Shown here piece after piece: positions 1-10,305 of a DNA stretch of 64,000 nt. The position numbers were made by a program, and so were the translations under genes. The notes under the pieces were generated by a model. The model saw only the letters and a list, made by a program, of their open reading frames with translations, was not told the DNA's origin and did not search any database. Position 1 is the first letter of the stretch. Every line of letters begins with the position of its first letter. Source of the stretch: Alnus glutinosa (Eukaryota; Streptophyta; Magnoliopsida; Fagales; Betulaceae); contig NC_084899.1 in the NCBI RefSeq assembly GCF_958979055.1, forward strand, positions 756,501 through 820,500, read 5' to 3'.

Positions 1-23
1 GTGCACTTATTAAGGTACTGAGA

Positions 24-1771
24 TGTAATGTCCTAATGCTAGCCTAGATCCCATCCCGGCCGCCTAGGTTTCTCTGCTCATAACCTGGAAACAAAACAAA
101 ATAAGGGGTGAGCGAGAAATGCTCAGTAAGGTAACCCTCAACTATAAAACGGTTGAGTTAAATTCATTTTCTTCAAAACGAGTATTCAAAAACACACTTG
201 AAATCAGAAATTTCCATAATATAAAATATAAATTCGGCATTTTTCATAAAGCATAGAATCATTGGTTGGTAAATAATCTTCTTATATTTAGGGCCCATGT
301 ACACTATTACGCCCTGTGTACTAGGGTTGCGCGGTCTACTGCGACCTTAGGCAGGTAAACTGTGGCTACAGGCCTACCCCGTCAGCTAATTAATTGAAGT
401 GCACTTAGCATGACATAGGGATGAATTCCGCCTTCTCTAAGTCCTTCGGCGGTTGCGCTTCCATCCAAGCAATGGTACCGAGCTTAAACTCTATAAATCT
501 CTGTGAATATCTCTGGGGCCAAAATAATAGTCTCCTCCACACACGTGCCTCGTTTATAAAAATCTCATTATCATAAATTATTCTTATTCCTTTGATAACT
601 CTTGAGGCAACGTGTGAGAGGATTTTTACTCTCCTTTTCTCATTAATTTCAAAAAGTTGTAACTTCTCGTCTCGGGAACCAACTAAGCAATTTACTAATA
701 ATTAGAAAATCCTTAATAACCAAAGCTTCTCTTAAAACTGTGATTTCAAGAATAACATTTATACCGACAACTTTCATCTCAAAACTATTTTTAAAACAGT
801 CCTTCATGCATCAATATAATTTGAAAAAAAGAACAAGAACAATTAATTGCAAATATGCTAATAAAAGGATAAAATAATATGACATAAAACAATTTGAGAA
901 GGGGTAGAGGATCCCTTACCTCCTTGAATGCAATAGGTCGTTGAAATACCTCGACAGCTAACTAGTCACCCGATACAGGTTTAAGTAAATTAATACCTCG
1001 CACTAGTCACTAAACTACACACTAACACCACTAAGATTCATCTCGCTAACCTATCGAGAATGGATTCCCTAGATATATTTAAAGACATTAATAAAGGTAA
1101 TTGTCATCAGAAATATTCTCTTTCATAATAATAAAGTTTAATAAATTTCAATATCACGAACTACACTCTTAATAAAAATGATCTATGATTTTTAAGAAAT
1201 TTACGAGAAGGTTTGAAACAGTTGAACTAAAACAGTTTTTTTTTTTTTTTTTTTTTTTTTGTGCTTCTTTGTGGAAAAGATTTAAGAAAAAGAAAAAAAT
1301 AAAATGAAATAAAAACAAAAGAATAAACAGTAAGGCTAGTCTGCTATGTTTACGGCTAGAAGAGAAAAAAAAAAATATAAATAACATGAACCACTCAGGC
1401 GTGGAGACCCTGCTGTCCAAAAAGAAGGAAATAAGAAAAATAATAAAGGCTATGCCTCCTGTGATTTTGTTGCTAGGAAAGAAAAGAAAAGAAAATAATA
1501 AATAAATAAATTTAAGAGACCGAGAGAAGCACTCGGCGTAAATTTTCTTGATGGAATAAGAATAATGATAATAAAAGGAATTGCAAATTTGGCATGTGGT
1601 ACTACAGAATTTATGTAAAAGAATTGGAGGAAATAGGAGGATGACGTTGGTATTAGAAAAAGAGCATGAAAAGAACAACATGCAAGTGGGACAAAAGTCT
1701 TGGCTGTGTTACAAGTAGAAAAGGAAGACAACAAGGCTATAAAAGAATAGTCAACAACAAAGCTACAAAAA

Positions 1772-1814
<43 letters not shown>

Positions 1815-2459
1815 AACTAGTCCTAGAGACATGCGATGATTGCACTAAACTAAGAAGACATTGTCACAAAAACATCAAGGCTGCATGCTACAGTAGTCAT
1901 CAAATAAAAGACAGAAGAGAAAAAAAAAAAATAAGGGAGAAAGACGTACGTTACTTAGGTACAGAAGAAAAGAAAAGAATAGAAATATGAAGAAAAAAAA
2001 AATATACCTGCAGGTAGGAGTGAAGGAAACTGAAAATCCTTGTATGTATAGCGCGAGGCAGAGAAGGCTTGAAAACTTTTTTTTTTTTTTTTTTGTGATG
2101 AGAGGAGAGAGTGACGGCTAAAAGATTCATTTATAGGAGTAGGGTTTCAATCTTTGGTTGCTAGGGTTTCATGTACTAAAACAGATATTTTTAATGATAA
2201 TAAAATTGAATAAAAATATAAAATCTGGTCCTCATATTTTAATATAAATATATAATATAAAAGTGGAACTTAAATTGATATAAATTTATTAAATTTAATA
2301 GCAGGTGTTTTAATAAAATATAGAAATGGTTATTTAACAACAAGGAATAAAATAAATTTTCATATGTAAAAAATCAGGCGTTTATTATTTCCGTCTAGTT
2401 ATCCATTCTCATAGGTGATAAAGACTATTCTACCCTCGAAAGAGGTCGGGGTCATTACA
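24..2459 (-). mobile_element. probable solo LTR (or LTR of a truncated retrotransposon)
   Basis: The segment is bounded by short inverted ends, TGTAATGTCC on the left and GGGGTCATTACA on the right. Read on the minus strand it starts TGTAATGACCCC, a common start of long plant Ty3-type LTRs. Near its minus-strand 5' end it has a TATA-like box (2129-2136). The left end contains a 'ggggtgagcgagaaatgctc' stretch like those seen near the ends of chromovirus LTRs. It has no long ORF; the listed lysine/phenylalanine-rich reading frames are low-complexity. I found no matching 5-bp target duplication and no clear primer-binding site next to it, so a solo LTR with mutated flanks and a truncated element are both possible. 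The LTR assignment is inference from the ends and length (about 2.4 kb). Confidence 0.45.
2129..2136 (-). promoter_or_regulatory. TATA-like box in the LTR
   Basis: The minus strand reads CTATAAAT, about 325 bases inside the minus-strand 5' end of the LTR, followed by a CT-rich stretch. This is a plausible U3/R promoter. It is a short AT motif in AT-rich DNA, so support comes only from its position. Confidence 0.3.
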
Positions 2460-2479
2460 AAAATAAACTTTTTTAAAAA

Positions 2480-3076
2480 GGTTTATATATAGGGGCTTGG
2501 CTTAGAAAGTAAAAAAGAGAAACAGCCTAGGTCGTAGTTAAGCGATGGGGCCAATTTCTTATGAGTAATTAATATTGCAATATGTAACAACACTATTCTC
2601 GATCTCAGTAATATTTCACGATGCCTAATGTCTCATTGTTAATCTAGCTACTTTATATCAGTTTTTGTTCAAATAATAATAATAATAAATAAATAATAAA
2701 ATCTAATAATAAATTGACAATCTCATATCAGCATACATAGTGAGATAGTAGTATCGTATGTACTATTAATGATTTCTTATACCGAGTCAATGGCCTATAG
2801 TCGTACAATACCACATTGTACTCCAATAAAATAGGAGTAGAATGAGTATGTATTACGTAGCATTACTAATTTTGTATCCTTAGATTCGATCAGGTGGCGA
2901 GAAGTACTGATCAAAGCTATATTCTAATGGCTATCTTTTGACTTCAGGCAATGGATTAAACTTGGACACAACCAAAAAAAGAAGAAGAAAACTCTAAAAA
3001 TTTATAGCCTCATCCACATCCAATAAATAAAGGTGATCGACCATATTTATCTCGACTAGCCCGAGGTCCAGCAAAA

Positions 3077-3116
<40 letters not shown>

Positions 3117-3964
3117 AGAAACAAAAATGTGTAGTGTCTTTTATAAACCTCCAAATTTAGATAGGTGGATGTTTAATTTCTACGAGTATATGAGGGGTAT
3201 TTAAAGGCAAACAATCAAGAAATATTTAAGAGATTATCAAATTTGTCTTTTTTGTAGTCGTCAATTGAGTTTTTAGGACCTTTTCTGTTGCAAAGAATTT
3301 TCTCAGAAAATTACAAAGATCTTTTATCATAAGAGATCGAGGACTCAAAAGCTTAGTAGATCGAGGTCCCTTTCTCCTTCGAAAAAAAACGTGTTGCATG
3401 TTTTCAAAAAGATTCGGCTGAACAGGTATATATATATGTTACGTTAGATGCTTTCTTTCAATTTTTTCATGTAATGTAAGATTATTTTATGAGAGAGTTA
3501 ATTAAATTTAATCATCATCCTTTAGTGATTATCATAAGCAATTAAAATCACTGTGTCAAATATTACACCCTGCCGGCCTGTAATACTTAATTTGATAATT
3601 TTAATTAATTTGAACAATATTTCCATTAATTCATGGTTCAGAATATATTTCACTTACATGTCTAATATTATCACCTCATTTAAAATTTTAAATAATGTTA
3701 CGCCACATAATAGTTTGCATGACACGTAAGTTTGAAACACAGAAACACCATATCAATGCTAGTAAATTTTTTCTTCCACATTGCATGCATGCTAGTATAT
3801 ATAAGCCATCCTTAATTGATACTTATTGTGATTAGAATATGTTATGAGAAGAAAGAATTTGTTTCTTGCATGTTTTGTTGGATCATTTTTAATATTGTAA
3901 TTACTAAATGCATATATATATATATGCAGGTGCTGAGAGCAATTAACAACGTACAGTGGTGATC
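2480..3964 (+). promoter_or_regulatory. upstream region of GH17 copy A (duplicated unit)
   Basis: This 1.5-kb region contains a series of blocks that recur in order upstream of GH17 copy B (9845-10830). Examples are 'gttaagcgatggggcc', 'ttgcaaagaatttt', 'aaagatcttttatcataagag' and 'gtaatacttaatttgataat'. It is therefore the 5' part of a tandem gene duplication. It contains an (AT)n tract at about 3080-3114 and no ORF. A splice-acceptor-like 'atatatgcag' at 3921-3930 lies just before the gene, as also in copy B, so a 5'-UTR intron or a short upstream exon is possible. Confidence 0.55.
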
Positions 3965-5005
3965 ATGGCACTAATGTTTTGGATTGCGCTGATGATCATC
4001 ATTCTGTGTAGCAATATTGGAATATTGGTAGAAGCAAAATATGATCCTCCTTTGGGTGTTGTGCTCGGAATGGCAGGAAGTGACTTACCAGACCCAAAAT
4101 CGGTAGTTGAACTCTGCCATAAATATGGTTTTAAGAAAATAAGGCTTTTGGATTCCAATTACGAGATGATGCAAGCGCTAATCAATCAGAATATTACAGT
4201 AAGTATTGGCATAAAGAATGACCAATTACCCATGCTTTCAGGGAACTTGGACAGTCTGGAAGACTGGTATACGACTGCTGTAGAACCCTACATCGGTAAA
4301 CTTCAGATCGAATATATTGTTGTTGGCAACGAGGCAGTTCCCGGCCCCTTTAGCAAGTACCTTCCGACAACAATCCGGCGTATTATGGAAAAACTATTTG
4401 GAAAAGGTCTAAACATAGGGGTCACCACTGCGGTGTCCACGTCCGTTTTGGATGATAGCAGTTTCCCACCTTCAAATACCGTGCTTAAGAGTGAGACAAG
4501 GCTGGATATGATAGAGGTCATCGAAGCTATACAAATGTGGCACTACAAACCAGTACTTATGCTGAATCTGTATCCTTATTTCTATTATCTACATTCGGGT
4601 TTTATCGGTATGGATTTCTTCACATTTACGGCACACAAAGCTGTTTATTGGGACGGCGACAATGGTTATTGGAACATGCTTGACTTCTTGTTGGATGCTT
4701 TTTATTCTGCTTTGGGGAAACAGAACTCCAACTACACTGAAACCAACTTTGTGGTGGGTGCGAGTGGTTGGCCTTCTGCCGGGAGCTACGCCAATCCGGG
4801 ACTTGCAGCGACGTATAATCAAAATTTCATGAGACGTATAGTCAGGAAACAGGGGACGCCTGCTCGACCAACATATCCCGTTACAGGCTTTGTTTATGCT
4901 TTGTTCAATGAAAACAAGAAGCCACCAGGTCCGTACCAACATTTCGGACTTTTCTATACCAACAAAACGCCAGTTTATCGTTTTTCCGTTCCTCGATCGA
5001 CTTAA
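3965..5005 (+). CDS. GH17 beta-1,3-glucanase-like protein lacking the nucleophile Glu (copy A)
   Basis: 346 residues in one exon. ATG at 3965 is chosen because the in-frame GTG codons before it are not plant starts and a TAA stop lies at 3944. Residues 1-24 form a hydrophobic signal peptide; the mature protein begins near KYDPPLGVVLG. Family signatures follow in order: GxxGxxLPDP, IRLLD, YIVVGNEAVPG (general acid Glu at residue 123), LNLYPYF, GWPSAG, FALFNENKK-like and HFGLFY. In the GH17 family the nucleophile Glu lies in V-V-x-E-S-G-W-P; here the sequence is V-V-G-A-S-G-W-P, so residue 266 is Ala (codon 4760-4762, GCG in place of GAG). There is no CBM43 or GPI tail, so the protein is probably secreted. 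Hydrolysis is probably lost; a glucan-binding or decoy role is inference. The gene is paired with copy B 8 kb downstream. Confidence 0.85.
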   Translation: MALMFWIALMIIILCSNIGILVEAKYDPPLGVVLGMAGSDLPDPKSVVELCHKYGFKKIRLLDSNYEMMQALINQNITVSIGIKNDQLPMLSGNLDSLEDWYTTAVEPYIGKLQIEYIVVGNEAVPGPFSKYLPTTIRRIMEKLFGKGLNIGVTTAVSTSVLDDSSFPPSNTVLKSETRLDMIEVIEAIQMWHYKPVLMLNLYPYFYYLHSGFIGMDFFTFTAHKAVYWDGDNGYWNMLDFLLDAFYSALGKQNSNYTETNFVVGASGWPSAGSYANPGLAATYNQNFMRRIVRKQGTPARPTYPVTGFVYALFNENKKPPGPYQHFGLFYTNKTPVYRFSVPRST

Positions 5006-5016
5006 CGTAAGTAAAT

Positions 5017-5180
5017 GCATGGGTTAAATGTAATCAAGCTTCCATTTAATAAAATATTCTTTTGATAGTCTTTTGCATAACTTCAACTATATATATATGC
5101 ATGGGTTAAATGTAATCAAGCTTCCATTTAATAAAATATTCTTTTGATAGTCTTTTGCATAACTTCAACTATATATATAT
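5017..5180 (+). repeat. 82-bp direct tandem duplication in the 3' flank of GH17 copy A
   Basis: The block 5017-5098 is repeated essentially exactly at 5099-5180, starting 'gcatgggttaaatgtaatca' and ending in an (AT)n tract. Each unit carries an AATAAA-type sequence (ttaataaaatattc), so the possible poly(A) signal is duplicated. A single diverged version of the same block is found at 16930-17090 after GH17 copy B, so the 82-bp duplication arose in copy A only. Confidence 0.8.
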
Positions 5181-5464
5181 ATATATATATACTGGCAGCT
5201 CTTCGATTAGGCGAGTTAAGCGGTCACTTAATTAAGGCCCCATAAATAATAATTGTATAATAAATATTCATTTAATAAAACAAAACAAAATGTTTAATTA
5301 AGGCTTCAATTATGATAAAAAGTTTGTCTACCCTCTAATTAAGGCATCAATTATGATAAAAGAATAAGGATAATTATCAACTAAAAGACCCGAAAACAAA
5401 AGGTGAAGCTAATTGTACGTTTTGCCATTAATACTCTCAGCAAAAATTAACAATCCAAAGACAT
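5181..5464. other. intergenic DNA with a small direct repeat
   Basis: AT-rich sequence without an ORF. A 26-bp unit, 'taattaaggcttcaattatg' plus 'ataaaa', occurs at about 5294 and, with one change, at about 5336. Confidence 0.5.
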
Positions 5465-5472
5465 GCATATCA

Positions 5473-5618
5473 AGGATAATGTTTCTTGCACAACAACTAT
5501 GCACAACAATTGCACAACTCTACTCACATGAGGTGGGATTCATGTGAGTGGGACCTACCACATGAGTCTCACCCCGTGTGAGTAGAGTTGTGTAATTGTT
5601 GTGCAAGAATCACCTCTA
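5473..5618. mobile_element. hAT-like MITE
   Basis: The right end, read inward, begins TAGAGGTGATTCTTGCACAA, which fits the hAT-type terminal pattern. The left end has the matching 'tttcttgcacaaca'. The arms 'gcacaacaattgcacaactc' and 'tgtgagtagagttgtgtaat' form a long inverted repeat through the centre. The element is flanked by an 8-9-bp direct repeat, GCATATCA(A), at 5465-5473 and 5619-5627, the size expected for hAT. It is far too short to code for a transposase. The left end is more worn than the right and has a partly doubled arm. Confidence 0.65.
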
Positions 5619-5639
5619 GCATATCAAAGTTGCGATAAA

Positions 5640-6800
5640 TCAATTTGTTAGTTTTTATGTTGCCTAATTTGGTGCTCAAAATTGTTTGATGTAATTTAAG
5701 TTTTATTAGACAAAATGTAATTAGGATTTTAATTGTAAAAATTCAATTATATATGGTTATCAGTTCGAACGGCAGCGGTTTGAAGCTTGGCAGAGAGAGC
5801 CTCATTGATCCTAAGTGCTTTCTCAATGAGTTCGAACTGCAGCTGCTTCAAGTTTTCATGAGAGCTTCATCCTAAACAAGCTAGTTCCATTTGAGTTCGA
5901 ACTACAACTGTTTCAAAGATTCCCGAGAGCTTCGTCCTAATAAGCACATTTCATTTGAGTTCGAACTGCAGCTGTTTCAAAGATTCACGAGAGTTTCTTC
6001 CTAATTAAGCACGTCTTAAACCAGTTCGAACTTGACGCGATTGAAGTCTAGCTGAAAGCTTAGTTCCAAAACAGTTCAAATTGAAGATCAAACGTGCCTC
6101 CAATTGAATCCTTTTTCTTTTTTCTTTTTTTTATGAATTAAAGTTTTTAATCTATCACAATTCAAATTGCTCATTAACTAGTTCGAACGCGACTCGATAT
6201 TTTCCAGAAATTCAAGGATTTGTCTGTTAATTGGAGACCAAGTTTTTCAAGCTTATTTAAGGGAATTCATGTACATGTAGTGTAGGGATTTTAGGTCATT
6301 GAAAAACTTGTGCTAATAGAGGTTTAGGATTGTTTAGAACCTTCATGGTATTTCTCTTTTAGAGTTTGTTTATTATAAACCACATAACTATAGTTTTCGT
6401 AAAAAGCCTTTAGCCTATCGGAGTTCTGATAAAGAAAATCAAATAGAACAATTTTTAAAACGTATGGAGGAACTACCGTGGTATTAGAAAAGTGTGTTAC
6501 TTATCTAATGCAAGAGAGTGTCAACTTCAAAGGTTTTGTATGTGTAAACTTTTTGTATTTTCATTTTTTTAATAGTGGATTGACTTTCTGGGTTGGCTGT
6601 CTCAGAGTGGTTTTTATCTTTGATGTGCTAAAAATGTTTCCACTTCGTAATCAAATTACTTGTGTTGATTGTCTTATTGCTTTTGTTATACTTAATGAAT
6701 GTTGGTATGATTGCTTAATTTTAAATTCCGCATTATTGTAGCTTACACCTATTCAACCCCACTTCTAGGTGTAGTTCGAAATATTGGGCTTTTTTTTTTC
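5640..6800 (+). mobile_element. decayed Copia 5' LTR and primer-binding region
   Basis: The 3' end is set by a worn primer-binding site just after 6800: 'ttggtatgaattagagc' (6803-6819) resembles the initiator-Met-tRNA type TTGGTATCAGAGC. The line 'acctattcaaccccacttct' (about 6747) is typical of the end region of plant Copia LTRs. A Copia gag remnant lies downstream (8420-8990) in the same orientation, beyond a nested CACTA insertion. Within the LTR a 65-bp tandem array (5764-6089) stands before a TATA-like TATTTAAG (6254-6261), consistent with U3 followed by R. The exact left border was not found; there is no second LTR in the window. Confidence 0.5.
5764..6089 (+). repeat. about 65-bp tandem array with TTCGAA / CAGCTG palindromes
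   Basis: TTCGAA begins at 5764, 5831, 5896, 5960 and 6025, giving spacings of 67, 65, 64 and 65 bases. A worn sixth unit (TTCAAA) is near 6075 and another TTCGAA is at about 6182. The best-kept core is GAGTTCGAACTGCAGCTGTT, which joins two palindromes, followed by a 'gagagcttcatcctaa' segment. The array sits in the putative U3 of a Copia LTR, so tandem enhancer units are the simplest reading. Confidence 0.75.
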
Positions 6801-6856
6801 AATTGGTATGAATTAGAGCGAGTTTACTCTTTTTGAATTAATTTCTTAAGTGTGAT

Positions 6857-8291
6857 CACTACAAAAATTTTGATATCTCGCCACGTGGCTATAGTAACCG
6901 GTACTGTAAGCACATGGCGATTTTACTGCGTGGTAAATTATCCACGTCGCTATTTTGCCACGTGAGTAATCCACCACGTAGCGAAATGTTTTATGTAGGT
7001 AATTAGCCATATGATTTATCCATGTCGCCAAGTAGCCACATAGCTTATTGCCACATCGCCAATTAGCCACGTGGCAAATAAGCCACATGGCTAAAATATT
7101 CATATTTTTTCTAATTTTTTTAGGAATTGAAGTTTTTTCAAATTTTTTTTAAAAAAATTTAATAAATTAGACACATGCATTATGATCCACATCGCCAATT
7201 GGCCACGTGACAAATAAACCACGTGGCTAATTTATTAAAATTTTCTATTTGTTTAACAAATTAAAATTTTAGCCACGAGGATTATTTCCACGTGGCCAAT
7301 TAGCTGCGTGGCAAATCACCCACGTCTCTATTAGCTTATATAGATTAAAAGAATTAATTAAAAAACAGGTGTGGGCGCGCACAGAAATATTGAGATTTCA
7401 AATTTGACTTTGCAATTAATGTTTTGATCAATTTAATGATATCTCTCTCTCTCTTTCCTCTTTTCACACGTTCTTCTCCCCTGGCCTGAATCAAAAAGGA
7501 AAAATACCCAAAACTCTCTTCTCACTCGTCGATCTCTATGATATTCCGTCTCACTCTCTCTCTCGTCAACTACCCACCCCAATCGGCCCAGCTGCACGCC
7601 ACCACCCGGGGAGATCGGCCGACTCAGAGAAATACATATCGAGATCGAGAGAGGGAGGAGATCCGGCTGACTCACTCTCGCTGGCCGCCAATCTCAGTCG
7701 ACCACAGGTACTCTCTCTCTATCTCTCTCACTCTCTCTCTCTCTTGTGTTGATCTCTCTCTCTTATCTCTCTTGTGTTGATCTCTCTCTCCCTTATCCCT
7801 TGATGTTTCGGCGATACAGGGATCAGAAGATAGGCTGGATTTTGAATCTGATTTTAGGTTTCTGTTGTTTTGGTTTGATGGCTAGCTTCGAATCCGACGA
7901 CTGGGTTTTTTGTTGTTTTGGTTTTTTGAATCTAATGTGATTACGTTTTTCCCTTTTTAATTTGATTTTGGGTTTTTGTATTTTTGGTTTGATGGGTTCG
8001 AATCCGGCGACTAGGAGATTGCCGGTCCCAGCTTGGATCTATGCCGGAAATATCGTATATATACGATATTGGGAGAGAATAAGAAAAGAAAAAAAAAAAA
8101 AAAAAAAAAAATTGCATTTAGCCACCTAAGGTGGCATGTGACTAAACGTCACGTGGCTAAATATCCACATATATAAAAGGCTACGTCTCTAAATGTACAT
8201 TTAGTAACAACCGGATTCACCACACAGAACCCACGTAGCTAACTGCACGTGGCTAACTGCAGGTGGCAAAAAAACAAGTATTTTTATAGTG
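6857..8291. mobile_element. non-autonomous CACTA (En/Spm-type) transposon, 1435 bp
   Basis: The left end is CACTACAAAAATTTTGATA; the right end, read inward, is CACTATAAAAATACTTG. Both are flanked by the 3-bp duplication GAT (6854-6856 and 8292-8294), the CACTA hallmark. Subterminal regions (6885-7330 and 8100-8275) are packed with copies of GCCACGTGGCTAA in both orientations; at least eight CACGTG palindromes occur. The interior (about 7400-8060) is CT-rich and gene-like, resembling a captured 5' UTR with first exon, and encodes no transposase. It lies in the leader of the Copia element, between its primer-binding site and gag. Confidence 0.85.
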
Positions 8292-8419
8292 GATCTTTGA
8301 CTCCACATCAATTGTCTCATTCTATAGCTCCCAATATCATTCCATGTGTTTTTGGATCTAATTATGCTTAATTATTGGAATATCTGTATGAGAGTGCATC
8401 TTAATTTGTTTATAGAAGT
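8292..8419 (+). other. continuation of the Copia leader after the CACTA insertion
   Basis: Sequence after the CACTA element resumes the leader interrupted at 6856 and leads into the gag remnant. No ORF is seen. Confidence 0.35.
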
Positions 8420-8990
8420 TTGGACTATCGTCGAGTATAGCTAGAAACGCCCAAACAAGCTAGTCGATGGCTGAATCGATCGACTAAGTATGAATAGAGT
8501 GCTTGTATTGGGAATGGTAAGGCAATGAATTCCATATTCATGGAACTTTCACAAGATGAATTCAAAAAAATATCCTAGTGTGAAATTGTCGTGAAATCGT
8601 GGGATATTTTGGAAATTACACATAAATGAACAAAAACCATTAAATCCTCGAAACTCCAAATGTTAAGCTCCAAATTTGAGAAGATCATGATACAAGAGGA
8701 TGGGACATTTGATGAATTTTATGTCAAACTTAATTACTAGCATTCTTAATTCAATGATTAATCTGGGAAACAAAGTTTCTAACGCTAGCTAATTAAATTG
8801 TTAGAAACATTATGAGATCCCTTCCTAAAGGGTTTAGACCCAAGATTTGCTGCAGTTGAAGAAAGCAAGCACCTTGAATCCATGAAAGTTCAAAAGCTTG
8901 TAGGATCCCTTCAGACCTATCAACACACTTTTCCTCATTCGAAATCCTGAAAGGTCAATTCATTTCACTTGTAGTCATTTTTTCCATGAC
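8420..8990 (+). pseudogene. Copia gag (UBN2-type) remnant
   Basis: Translation across frames gives recognisable Copia gag pieces. They include FMELSQDEFKKIS, SWDILEITHK, KLQMLSSKFEKIM, EDGTFDEFYVKLN, RSLPKGFRP-like, and AVEESKHLESMKVQKLVGS. These follow the gag_pre/UBN2 order: the helical 'WDILE' segment, then 'FD.FY.KL' and the 'SLP..F' motif. Several stop codons and frameshifts break it, so it is non-functional. No protease, integrase or reverse transcriptase follows; the element is truncated after gag. Confidence 0.7.
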
Positions 8991-9840
8991 AAAGTCCACC
9001 GATCGATCAGAGGAAGAACAAGAGTAGCTAACCGGTTTGGATGTATCTAACATATCTATAAAAACGAACAAATCTATTTCAGAGACGTGGAAGAGCAGGA
9101 ATACGAAGAACACCAGTACCCAGGCCAACCACCTGGGAAAGCCTCAGTACAGCCAGGAGATCGACAAGAGAAAAGCTCTCTTTAGCACCTGAAAAATTGC
9201 CCCAACCATCTTCCTCGTCCTTAGTAACTGTATCCCATCCCCACCACCACCCTAATCCAACAACCAAAAGAACCTCAAACCCATTCCTTTGAAGATCTCA
9301 ACACCCGTAAAACAGGAACAGCAAGAGCCAGCAGAAGAAGAAAAACAAAACGAGCTGTAGAAACAACTGCATGCCACTGCCGATGACATAGTCAAATTTC
9401 AAGAGGTCCTACAGAAATGCGTGAATTTAGCATTTGGTTTTGTATATATACGTGATGATGCTTGCAGCGAAGATATGCCTAGGTTTGGCAAATGTTTTGA
9501 TCTCATTTCTTTGATTTGGTTCTGTTGTTTGGATTTGATTCGGTGATTTTGAACTTCATTTCGTCATTTCGTTGTTCCAGGTGATCATAATTATATTGAT
9601 AATAATCTGTGCTTGCTTTAATTTAGTCGATTCGATTGGTGTGTGCAAATGTTTATCTGCATTTTCTTATTAATTATTAGTGTTATATTATTTTGGAAGT
9701 ACTATTGTTGCAATGATCATGCATCATTATTGCTAATAAGCTTGTTAAGCCCAGCTCATGATTGGACCAAAAAATTTATAATTTATAATTTTTTTGTTTT
9801 TTTTTTTTTTAATTTAAATTTTTTTCTTAAATGAGAACCC
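8991..9840. other. intergenic, unrecognised
   Basis: The stretch 9060-9420 is less AT-rich and has a protein-like feel (Pro/Gln-rich in one forward frame), but I recognise no family. It may be more of the decayed Copia element or an old gene fragment. The rest is AT-rich with T-runs. Confidence 0.4.
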
Positions 9841-9844
9841 ATTT

Positions 9845-10273
9845 AGGCTTTAGTTAAGCGAGGTGGCTAATTTCTTATATATGAGTAATGTTATATAAAA
9901 TACTTTGTCTCACTACAATTTCACAATACTAACATGTAATTGTCAGTCTCCCCTTTAAATCAGTCTTTGTCAAATAATAAAAAAAAAATAATAATAAAAA
10001 AAAAAAAAAAAAAAAAAGTATTCTAAATTATCAATGTCACGTCATCAGCATAAAATGTATTGTCAAAGGCTTATGGTCACTACCTACCTGCACCATCCCG
10101 GTAAAATAAGGGTGGAATTAATATGTAGCATTACTATATATTTTGGTATCCCTGATTAATTCCGGGGGTAAAAACTGATCGATCCGATGGTTCTTCAATT
10201 GGTAGATTGAGTTTTAGCAAAAGTCTAAACATGGAGAAATAAATTTAGAGAGGTGGTTGTTAATTAAGATAAG

Positions 10274-10305
<32 letters not shown>

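Noticed and set aside
1169..1734. Minus-strand open frames rich in Phe, Leu and Lys
   Set aside because: They come from A/T-rich low-complexity sequence inside the putative LTR and have no domain.
4303..5020. Minus-strand frames opposite GH17 copy A
   Set aside because: Shadows of the real gene on the plus strand; the plus frame has all family motifs.
5764..6089. CRISPR-like array
   Set aside because: Regular 65-base spacing, but the units are diverged over their whole length with no unique spacers, and the setting is a plant retrotransposon.
6478..6741. 87-residue plus-strand frame
   Set aside because: It begins with GTG, is in the worn Copia LTR region and resembles no family.
7433..7940. 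Frames in the CACTA core
   Set aside because: CT-repeat derived; the core may include captured exon sequence but no identifiable protein.
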